Positions 42,585 through 49,614 of a stretch of 64,000 nucleotides of DNA are shown here, piece by piece. Each line of letters begins with the position of its first letter. Positions within the stretch are counted from its first letter, which is position 1. The notes beneath the pieces were generated by a model. It did no database searches and was not told where the DNA came from. It was given only the letters and a program-made list of their open reading frames with translations. The stretch comes from DAOTVY01 sp041082245 (GTDB lineage: Bacteria; Chloroflexota; Chloroflexia; DTKN01), in assembly GCA_041082245.1 (NCBI GenBank), contig JBDOIE010000015.1:62001-126000 (forward strand), in the 5' to 3' direction. Both the position numbers and the translations under genes were made by a program.

Positions 42585-43198
42585 AGGCGTATCCGCACGA
42601 AGTTGCGCAGGATCTCGAGCCCTACGCGCTGGCTCTTCTCCGGGTGGAACTGCACGCCCCAGACCGGTGGTCGAGCGACCAGGCTGGCAAAGGTCCCTCC
42701 GTAGTCGGTAAGCGCCACGACGTGCTCCGGCTGCGCACAGGCGATATACGAATGGTTGAAGTAGGCCCAGACCCGTTCGGGGAGCCCCGCAAGGAGCGGC
42801 GTATCCCGTACGCGCTCGACAGAGTTCCAGCCTGTATGTGGAACCTTGAGGCCACGTGCTGGGAGGTCCGGCGGGAAATGGACAACGCGCCCTGGCAGAA
42901 GCCCCAGGCCCGCGTGCTCGCCCATCTCTTCCCCCGCCTCGAACAGCACCTGCATGCCAACGCAGATTCCGAGCAGGGCCTTGCCTGCACGGACGGCAGC
43001 GCACAGTCCTTCTGCCAGACCTGTGCGCTGGAGGGCATCCATACAGTCTCCGAAGGCTCCCACACCCGGGAGCACGACGTGCGAAGCGAGTTCCAGGTCC
43101 TTCGGCTCACGTGCAAGCCGCACTTCTGCCCCGACGGCTTGCAGCGCCTTCTGGACGGATCGCACGTTCCCTGCGCCATAGTCGATCAACGCGATCAT
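42581..43198 (-). CDS. hisH: Imidazole glycerol phosphate synthase, glutaminase subunit
   Basis: 205 residues. The class-I glutamine amidotransferase triad is Cys79 in LLGICVGMQ, His185 and Glu187 in GVQFHPEKSQ. N-terminal ALIDYGAGNVRSV is typical of HisH. It delivers ammonia to HisF. Its ATG overlaps the hisB stop (ATGA). Confidence 0.96.
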   Translation of the reverse strand: MIALIDYGAGNVRSVQKALQAVGAEVRLAREPKDLELASHVVLPGVGAFGDCMDALQRTGLAEGLCAAVRAGKALLGICVGMQVLFEAGEEMGEHAGLGLLPGRVVHFPPDLPARGLKVPHTGWNSVERVRDTPLLAGLPERVWAYFNHSYIACAQPEHVVALTDYGGTFASLVARPPVWGVQFHPEKSQRVGLEILRNFVRIRL

Positions 43199-43782
43199 AG
43201 CACCTGCTTTGTCGAAGGGATGGCCTCCCCACGGCGCGGGTCGAGCCGTGTAGCTGTGTCGAGCGCTCTTCCGAGCGCTTTGAAAAGGGCCTCGGCCTTA
43301 TGGTGGTCGTCCTCGCCGGCGAGTACCCGTGCATGGATCGTGGCCCGAGCGGTCGTAGCGAACGATCGGAAGAAATGCGCTACGAGCGTCACCGGGAGGT
43401 CTCCGACGGCCGGTGCGTTCCAGGCCACGTCCACGCGCGCGTAGGGGCGACCAGACAGATCGATCGCGACGAACGCCAGCGTTTCATCCATGGGCACGTA
43501 GGCGGCTGCGATGCGCACGATGCCCGCGCGATTTCCGAGGGCGCGGTCCACTGCCTGCCCCAGCGCCAGCGCGACATCCTCGACCGTATGGTGAGGATCC
43601 ACGTGGAGGTCCCCCTGTGCGCGCAGCGTGAGGTCAAAGAGCGCATGCAGCGCCAGCTGAGCCAGCAGGTGGTCGAGAAATCCCAGCCCGGTGTCGAGCG
43701 TGTGCTCTCCCCGGCCGTCCAGCTCGAGTGTGAGCTCGATCGACGTTTCCGCAGTGCGATACGTGACCGTAGCTGGTCGCAT
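43195..43782 (-). CDS. hisB: Imidazoleglycerol-phosphate dehydratase
   Basis: 195 residues, the monofunctional length. Metal-binding repeats are FLDHLLAQLALHALFDL with HVDPHHTVEDVALALG and the second set HFFRSFATTARATIHARVLAGEDDHHKAEALFKALG. It dehydrates imidazole glycerol phosphate. No HisN-type phosphatase domain is fused, so histidinol-phosphate phosphatase must be encoded elsewhere; none is in the operon. It starts directly after the hisD-hisC stop (TAGATG). Confidence 0.96.
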   Translation of the reverse strand: MRPATVTYRTAETSIELTLELDGRGEHTLDTGLGFLDHLLAQLALHALFDLTLRAQGDLHVDPHHTVEDVALALGQAVDRALGNRAGIVRIAAAYVPMDETLAFVAIDLSGRPYARVDVAWNAPAVGDLPVTLVAHFFRSFATTARATIHARVLAGEDDHHKAEALFKALGRALDTATRLDPRRGEAIPSTKQVL

Positions 43783-46236
43783 CTACAGCCTCCGGAGCGC
43801 TGCGATCAGGCGGTCGGTCTCCTCCGGCCGGCCGACCGTGATGCGCAGGCAGTCTTCTACCCCGGGTTGATCCACATGGCGGACCCAGATGCTCTCGCGT
43901 TCCAGAGACTCTTTGAGTCCACGCGCGCTACGTCCCAGTACCCGACAGAGCAGGAAGTTTGCCTCGGAGGGGTAGACCTGGAGATAGGGGATCTCGGCAA
44001 GCAGTCGCGCCAGGCGTTCGCGTTCGGCGACGATCTGAGCGATCCGCTCCTCCATCCGTGGCCAGGCTTCGAGCGCGGCGATCGCGGCTGCGGACGCCGC
44101 AACCGAGACGTTATAGGGCAGCTTGATTTTCCAGAAGTGCTCGAGCGCGCCGCGGGGAAGCGCAGCATATCCCACCCGAAGCCCTGCCAGACCAGCCCAT
44201 TTGCTGAAGGTGCGCAGCACGATGAGTCGCTCCTCCTGCGGCACCCTGCGGATGCGGCTGCGCTCATGACCGGCGAACTCCACGTATGCCTCATCCAGAA
44301 CGACCACCACAGGCAGTGCTAGCAATGCGTCGAGCTCCTCGTCCGAAAGCCAGCTCCCATCCGGGTTGTTCGGCGAGGCAAGGAAGATCACGCGTGGCCG
44401 ACACTTTCGGATCGCGCCCCGCAGCTCCTCAACTGGGATACGGAAGTCGGCTTTGCGGGGGATTGTGAGTACCCGTGCTCCCGCGATCGTGGTCACGACG
44501 GGGTACATTCCGAAGGAGGGGGGACAGTGAATGGCCACGTCGCCTGGGCCGAGGAACAGCCGGGCAATCAAGTTGAGCAGCTCGTCGGAGCCAGCTCCCG
44601 CGACAATCTGTTCCGCCGGGACGCCCGTCCAGGCCGCGAGCGCTTCGCGCAGCGCGCTGCTCTGCGGGTCGGGATAACGGTGCACGTTTTCGAGGCGGCG
44701 GAGAGCTTCCCACACTTCAGGTGGCGGGCCGTAAGGGTTCTCGTTCGCATCGAGCTTCACGATGTCATCGGGCGCAGCGCATGGGGACACGGGTACCGGG
44801 GCATAGCAGACCAAGCCCGCGATATCGGGGCGGATGAACGCCTCGATGCTCGGGTTTTCCTGCGCCTGCGGTGGCCCTTGTCTTTCTTCGCCCGGCGCCT
44901 CATCGGCGCGGCACCTTGCCGCGTGGGCATGCGCGGTGAGCGACTCCGCCTGAGCCAGGCGAAAGGCCGGCCGGGCAAGCTGTACGGAAAGCGAACGGTC
45001 GAGCGCGACCACGGACATCACGCGCACAAAATCCAGGACGTTCACCGGGGAAGCAAAGCGCGCTGTGCCGCCCGTAGGCATCAGGTGGCTGGGGCCGGCC
45101 ACATAGTCGCCCAGGACCTCGCAGGAGTATTCTCCCAGAAACACCCCGCCCGCATTGCGGATGCGCGGGAGCCACCGTTCAGGTTCCCGCACGGCGAGGC
45201 AGAGGTGCTCCGGGGCAAATTCGTCCGCGAGCCGGACCGCGGTGTCCAGGTCAGGGGTAAGGAGGATGCCGCCCTGAGCCGCGAGCGAAGCCCGGATCAC
45301 CTCGTTCCGGTCCAGCGATCCCAAGAGCCGCTCTGTATGCTCGGCCACGGCCAGGGCAAGCGGCCGCGACGGGGTCAGCAAGATCGCGGTCGCCAGCACG
45401 TCGTGTTCGGCCTGTGCCAGCAGGTCCGCTGCAACCCACAGCGGGTTGGCGCTTTCGTCCGCCACGATCACCGTTTCCGTAGGCCCGTAGAGGCCATCAA
45501 GGCCGACGAATCCAAACACCTCCCGCTTCGCGAGGGTGGTGAAAAGGCCTCCTGCCCCGACGATCTTGTCGACGCGTGGGATAGAGCGGGTGCCAAACGC
45601 CATCGCCGCGATCGCCTGAGCACCCCCTACGGCAAACACGCGGTCCACGCCCGCTACATCTGCGGCGGCCAGGGTTACGGGTGCCACGGAGCCGCTGTCC
45701 CGGCGCGGCGGCGTGCACACCACGATCTCCTCGACGCCGGCCACACGGGCCGGAATCGCGGCCATCAGCAGGGAGGACGGCAGCGGAGCAGTTCCTCCCG
45801 GCACGTAAATCCCGACGCGCTTGAGCGGCACCACGCGCTGGCCGATGTATCCCGATCCCTCACCTATCGACCACGAGGTGACTTGCTGCCGCTCGTGGAA
45901 AGCACGGATGCGTCTGGCGGCCAGTTCCAGTGCTCCGCGCAAATCCGGGTCCAGCGTGCGGCAAGCTTCCTGCCAGGCCGGGCGCGCTACTTCCAGGGTA
46001 CTCGGCTCCACGCCGTCCAGCTGTGACGTCCAGAAGCGCAGCCCCTCGTCGCCACGTTCCCGCACGTCGGCGACGATCCGCGCCACCGCCTGAGCAGGGG
46101 AAAGCGCCTGGCCGAAAATGCGCTCGATCGCCTTGCGCAGAGGGAATGGCACAGTTGTCGCTTCGGACATGGGCCGCCGTGTAAGGAGCAAGCGTGCCGC
46201 TTCTTCCCAGTTTTCGTACAGCGGAATGGTCGTCAT
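43783..46236 (-). CDS. hisDC: Fused histidinol dehydrogenase / histidinol-phosphate aminotransferase (HisD-HisC)
   Basis: One uninterrupted 817-residue frame. Residues 1-446 are HisD: Zn/active-site residues Gln275 and His278 in AQAEHD, Glu343-His344 in FAPEHL, Asp378, and His436 in LTAHAHA, with NAGGVFLGEYSCEVLGDY. Residues 447-462 form a Glu/Gln/Pro-rich linker. Residues 463-817 are HisC: LDANENPYGPPP, GAGSDELLN, SPNNPDG, LDEAYVEF and PLP Lys679 in TFSKWAGLAGLRVGY. Both halves look complete. HisC acts two steps before HisD, and histidinol-phosphate phosphatase acts between them. RBS AGAGG precedes the ATG. Confidence 0.95.
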   Translation of the reverse strand: MTTIPLYENWEEAARLLLTRRPMSEATTVPFPLRKAIERIFGQALSPAQAVARIVADVRERGDEGLRFWTSQLDGVEPSTLEVARPAWQEACRTLDPDLRGALELAARRIRAFHERQQVTSWSIGEGSGYIGQRVVPLKRVGIYVPGGTAPLPSSLLMAAIPARVAGVEEIVVCTPPRRDSGSVAPVTLAAADVAGVDRVFAVGGAQAIAAMAFGTRSIPRVDKIVGAGGLFTTLAKREVFGFVGLDGLYGPTETVIVADESANPLWVAADLLAQAEHDVLATAILLTPSRPLALAVAEHTERLLGSLDRNEVIRASLAAQGGILLTPDLDTAVRLADEFAPEHLCLAVREPERWLPRIRNAGGVFLGEYSCEVLGDYVAGPSHLMPTGGTARFASPVNVLDFVRVMSVVALDRSLSVQLARPAFRLAQAESLTAHAHAARCRADEAPGEERQGPPQAQENPSIEAFIRPDIAGLVCYAPVPVSPCAAPDDIVKLDANENPYGPPPEVWEALRRLENVHRYPDPQSSALREALAAWTGVPAEQIVAGAGSDELLNLIARLFLGPGDVAIHCPPSFGMYPVVTTIAGARVLTIPRKADFRIPVEELRGAIRKCRPRVIFLASPNNPDGSWLSDEELDALLALPVVVVLDEAYVEFAGHERSRIRRVPQEERLIVLRTFSKWAGLAGLRVGYAALPRGALEHFWKIKLPYNVSVAASAAAIAALEAWPRMEERIAQIVAERERLARLLAEIPYLQVYPSEANFLLCRVLGRSARGLKESLERESIWVRHVDQPGVEDCLRITVGRPEETDRLIAALRRL

Positions 46237-46248
46237 CGGAGCCTCTGA

Positions 46249-47253
46249 TCAGGAACGCAACGCTTCCATCATCGCGCGGCATCGGGCCGGCTCTTCCTCG
46301 AAGATGTAGGTCACGGGAGCGACTACCACCCCGCTTCCGCCGATGGCCCGGAGCTCCGTAATGGCCTGGTAAAGACGGTCTTTGCGCACAATGATATGCA
46401 CCGCGAACCACCCCTCCGCGCTGTCCCGGACGACCACCCGCGAGATCGTTGGCCCCTGGAGCCCGCCCAGCGTCTCCTGGGAGAACATACGCTCGGCGAT
46501 GGCATCGGGGGAAGAGCCACGCATGTTCGCAAAGATGGCCACGTGGTCCTGGGCGCGCAGGTGGCCTTCGATGAACTCGAGCAACACACGGGCGGTCTGC
46601 AGCACCTCGGGCCGGTCGCGCAGCGCCGGCCGGTGAGCGATCAACACCGCCTGGGAGCGAAGGATGGTGCCGTCTTCCAGCGGCCGCAGCCGGTTGTCCC
46701 GCAAGGTTTGCCCGGAGGATACCAGGTCTGCGATCAGGTCCGCATACCCGATCGCAGGGGCGACCTCCAGTGTACCCTCGGCTTCGATCAGCTGGTAGGG
46801 GCGGATGCCATGCTGAACCAGGAACTCCTCGGTCAGGCGGGGAAAGCGGGTCGCGATCCGCAACGGCCGGGCGAGCGAAGCCGCATGCCGGGCGAGATCT
46901 GCCGTCGTGCGCACGTGGTTCCACTCTTCCGGGACGGCCAGACACAGCCGGCATTGTCCGAAGCCCAGTGCATCGTGCAGGACCAGAACGGATTGCTGCG
47001 AACCTGACCGCTCGGCGAGCACGTCCATTCCTGTGATCCCAAAGTCGACGCTGCCCTGCTGCACGCTAACCACGATGTCCCCCGGACGCTGGAAGAGGAC
47101 GGTCAGGCCAGGCAACTTCGGGATGTGCGCAGCGTACTGTCGGGGATTAGGCTTTTCCACTTCGAGGCCACAAGCCGCCAGGAATTCCAGAGCGGCATCG
47201 CTGAGGCGCCCGTGGCTCGGCAAAGAAAGGCGAACATCTCCGGGTCGTTCCAA
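46249..47253 (-). CDS. hisG: ATP phosphoribosyltransferase, long form (HisG)
   Basis: 334 residues from TTG, chosen because AGGAGG lies seven bases upstream and the similarity begins there. The catalytic domain has RLSLPSHGRLSDAALEFL, VDFGITGMDVLAE and the PRPP loop EAEGTLEVAPAIGYADLIADLV. A C-terminal regulatory ACT-like domain (about 245-334) includes GPTISRVVVRDSAEGWFAVHIIV, so this is the histidine-inhibited long form that works without HisZ. It commits ATP and PRPP to histidine synthesis. Confidence 0.94.
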   Translation of the reverse strand: MERPGDVRLSLPSHGRLSDAALEFLAACGLEVEKPNPRQYAAHIPKLPGLTVLFQRPGDIVVSVQQGSVDFGITGMDVLAERSGSQQSVLVLHDALGFGQCRLCLAVPEEWNHVRTTADLARHAASLARPLRIATRFPRLTEEFLVQHGIRPYQLIEAEGTLEVAPAIGYADLIADLVSSGQTLRDNRLRPLEDGTILRSQAVLIAHRPALRDRPEVLQTARVLLEFIEGHLRAQDHVAIFANMRGSSPDAIAERMFSQETLGGLQGPTISRVVVRDSAEGWFAVHIIVRKDRLYQAITELRAIGGSGVVVAPVTYIFEEEPARCRAMMEALRS

Positions 47254-47292
47254 GGGAACACCTCCTACTGCACTCCCCCTGGCGGTCGGGGA

Positions 47293-47310
47293 CGCACGCA
47301 CAGGCGTGCG
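47293..47310. other. Small hairpin in the leader of hisG
   Basis: CGCACGC (47293-47299) pairs with GCGTGCG (47304-47310) around ACAG in the 91-base gap before hisG. No his-codon leader peptide or T-box was recognised, so its role in regulation is unclear. Confidence 0.35.
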
Positions 47311-47344
47311 GTTGGGACGACGCAGGCGCCTCAGAGGGCAACGC

Positions 47345-47719
47345 CTAGCAGGTCAGGTGTAACGCCGCAACAGCGCGTGTTCCCGTGGCGAGGAGCTGGT
47401 TGAACGTCTGGCAGGCTGCAGCGGTTCGCAGCGCGAGGAGCTGGATGCCCTCCGCTTCGAGACGCCTCTCGACTTCCGGGGAAATGCGCATGCGCCCCAT
47501 CTGGCCCGTTCCTACGACCAGCACCTGTGGGCGGTAGGGCCAGACCTCCTCCAGGTCCTCCGGGTGAAGCATGTGCCCCTCCCGGCGCCACCAGCCCTCG
47601 CGCACGCGTTCGGGGAAGACGATCAGGTCGGCGGTATAGCTCTTGCCGTCCACAACCACCCGGCCGAATTCGCAGCGCTCGATGCGCACCCGTACCTCCG
47701 CGGCCAGCCCGTGCCGCAC
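47345..47719 (-). CDS. Mth938-like domain protein
   Basis: 124 residues starting at GTG directly after the previous stop (TAGGTG). Similarity to the Mth938/NDUFAF3-like fold is seen in RIERCEFGRVVVDGKSYTADLIVFPERV, WWRREGHMLHPEDLEEV and VLVVGTGQMGRM, ending in ALRTAAACQTFNQL. These proteins have no assigned bacterial enzyme activity. The RBS is weak, suggesting coupling to the upstream gene. The placement between an adenosine-kinase-family gene and hisG is unusual. Confidence 0.8.
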   Translation of the reverse strand: MRHGLAAEVRVRIERCEFGRVVVDGKSYTADLIVFPERVREGWWRREGHMLHPEDLEEVWPYRPQVLVVGTGQMGRMRISPEVERRLEAEGIQLLALRTAAACQTFNQLLATGTRAVAALHLTC

Positions 47720-48205
47720 CTACAGCTTGTACCCGATCTGGCGCAGGAACTGTTTCCGCCAGAGGATATCTTCCTCGCCCTCGATGCCCTGGGTGCGGAT
47801 GCCGTCGATCACCCCCAGAATCCCGCGGCCCTGCTCGGTTTCGGCCACGATCACTTCCACGGGGTTTGCAGTCGCACAGAAGATTCGGCACACCTCGGGC
47901 ACCTGCTTGAGGGCGTTAAGCACGTTGACCGGGTAGAAGCCCGGCGCGAGGAACAGGATGAAGGAATGCCCCGCGGATAGCGCCAGGGCGTTCTTCCGCG
48001 CCAGCTCGAGCATGGCCTCATCGTTCCCGCTCCAGCGAACGAGCGCTTTCCCGGACGACTCGCAAAAGGCGAGCCCGAAGCGGATCCCTGGAACGCTGTT
48101 TACCACGGCTTCATGGATGTCTTCGACGGTTTTGATAAAGTGGCTCTGCCCAAGGATAAAGTTCACGTCGTCCGGTTTCTCGATCCGTACCACGTGCAAT
48201 TCCAT
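47720..48205 (-). CDS. Adenosine-specific kinase family protein (DUF355-type)
   Basis: 161 residues. Characteristic stretches are NFILGQSHFIKTVEDIHEAVV, FGLAFCESSGKALVRWSGND, the GHSFILFLAPGFYPVNVLNALKQVPEVC core and FCATANPVEVIVAETEQGRGILGVIDG. An archaeal member was reported to bind or phosphorylate adenosine, but the family's physiological role is uncertain. The ATG has GGAGGAGG eight bases upstream. Its position ahead of the his genes invites a link to the ATP/AICAR purine loop of histidine synthesis; that is inference. Confidence 0.85.
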   Translation of the reverse strand: MELHVVRIEKPDDVNFILGQSHFIKTVEDIHEAVVNSVPGIRFGLAFCESSGKALVRWSGNDEAMLELARKNALALSAGHSFILFLAPGFYPVNVLNALKQVPEVCRIFCATANPVEVIVAETEQGRGILGVIDGIRTQGIEGEEDILWRKQFLRQIGYKL

Positions 48206-48924
48206 GGGGACCTCCTCCTTTGACCGCCCAGACTGTCGGCAGCTGGCCGAGAAGGGCATGATAGACAGGCAGGATCTCCTGTTCCAGCACGCATTCCCAA
48301 TCGCGCTCCCGCGCTGAAGCGAGGGCACCCTCGCGCAGGCACTCCCGCAGCTCCGGAGCACGGGCCAGTTGCACCATTGCGCGAGCGATCGAGTCCGGTC
48401 CATCCGGGCATAGCAGCCCGTTGTACCCGTTTCGTATCCAGTACCGATGCCCTGGCGTATCCGTGCAGATCACCGGGAGGCCGCAGGCCAGGTACTCCCC
48501 GGTCTTGAGGAAGGGCCGGAGGTTTTGTCCGACCGGGGTAATCGGGATGAACTCGCCTACTGCCTTGTTGATCGCGAGCACTGCATCGAAGCGCCGGCTC
48601 TCCACCCGTATCAGCCCGGCCAGCCCCCTCTGGACGGACCGTTGCGCAAAGAGAAAGGGACCTGCCTGGACGTCCAGTACCCACCTGGTCCGTTGTCCGA
48701 GCTGCCCCACCGTATGCACGAGCCGCGGGAACAACGATGCCCCAACGACGTTGTACACGTGGACCAGGTCGTAGCGCTCCCGGGACAGGATACGGAACGC
48801 GGCCGGGAAAAAAGCCGGATTCACAAAGCGCGCCGCTTCCACAGGACCGCTGGCGATACGATGCACCTGGACCCCCTGGATTAGGAACCGAACCAAACCA
48901 GACAGACCTTGGGCGGCAATTCCA
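48206..48924 (-). pseudogene. Decayed GT4-family glycosyltransferase
   Basis: A good start (ATG 48924 with GAGGAG just upstream) gives MELPPKVCLVWFGS and then stops at once. The expected continuation, VPNPGGPG, is in another frame, and the body resumes in a third frame with VQVHRIASGPVEAAR, so about 30-40 residues are lost at that junction. Later LAINKAVGEF runs straight into IPITPVGQNLRPFLKTGEYL, missing roughly 130 residues of a normal GT4 protein. The C-terminal ACGLPVICTDTPGHRYWIRNGYNGLL is well preserved. The remnant frame runs 95 bases past the next gene start. The intact promoter upstream still serves the his operon. Confidence 0.7.
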
Positions 48925-48957
48925 TAGGCTCCTCTCGCGAGGGTCGCATCGCGTGCC

Positions 48958-48985
48958 ATTGTACAATGGCCTGCAGGATTGTCAA
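48958..48985 (-). promoter_or_regulatory. Promoter ahead of the glycosyltransferase remnant and his operon
   Basis: On the minus strand TTGACA (48980-48985), a 16-base spacer and TACAAT (48958-48963) overlap the GNAT stop codon. It is the only strong promoter between the GNAT gene and hisE, so it probably drives the whole his operon. Confidence 0.65.
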
Positions 48986-49614
48986 GGAGCGTCCGAGCGG
49001 ACAGGAAGCTCCTTGCGCAGCCGGAGCCAGCACGCCTCCCCCAGCAGAAGGCCGGCCAGCAACGCTGTGCGCCGCCGTTCTTGCCGGTACCCGAGGTGGC
49101 GGTACAGCCGGATGGCAGGCTCGTTGCGTGCGCTCACGTCGAGCACCACGGCGTGCTTCCCCCACCCGCGAGCGACCTCCTCGGCCTTGAGGAGCAGCGC
49201 TGTCCCGATGCCCTGCCGGCGCATCGGTGCCGCAACCGCGACGTCCGAGATATACGCCTCGTTTCTGCGGCACGGTTGGTCGAGCAGCGAGAGATAAAAG
49301 AGCGCGCGCAGACCGCCGAGCAAGCCGAGCTCTTCGAAGAGAATTGCCGTTGCTGGCCAGAACGGAGCCTCCGGGTCCTCCCGTCGCCGTAGCGCGATCG
49401 TGCCGACGACGCGTCCCCCGTAATCCGCAACGAACAGGCCACCCAGGCGGTGCCCTTCGGCCTCCGTGCTCAGCGTGCGGAAGACGATCCTGTGGGCACA
49501 GTCCATCCTTCGCCCGAACGCCGCAAGGAACTTGTCGGCGAATCCCTCCACCAGGATCTCGGCGATCGCCTCCAGGTCGTCGCGGGTCGCTGGCCGCACA
49601 CGCAGGTCACTCAT
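48982..49614 (-). CDS. GNAT family N-acetyltransferase
   Basis: 210 residues. The acetyl-CoA-binding motif A reads ISDVAVAAPMRRQGIGTALL, followed by VVLDVSARNEPAIRLYRHLGYRQ, typical of GNAT proteins. The substrate is unknown. The ATG overlaps the end of the FtsX-like gene by 8 bases. The C-terminal ~25 residues are hydrophobic/basic and unassigned. Confidence 0.88.
   Translation of the reverse strand: MSDLRVRPATRDDLEAIAEILVEGFADKFLAAFGRRMDCAHRIVFRTLSTEAEGHRLGGLFVADYGGRVVGTIALRRREDPEAPFWPATAILFEELGLLGGLRALFYLSLLDQPCRRNEAYISDVAVAAPMRRQGIGTALLLKAEEVARGWGKHAVVLDVSARNEPAIRLYRHLGYRQERRRTALLAGLLLGEACWLRLRKELPVRSDAP

Noticed and set aside
47254..47344. His-operon attenuator with histidine-rich leader peptide
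   Set aside because: No run of His codons and no terminator with T-tract seen in this gap.
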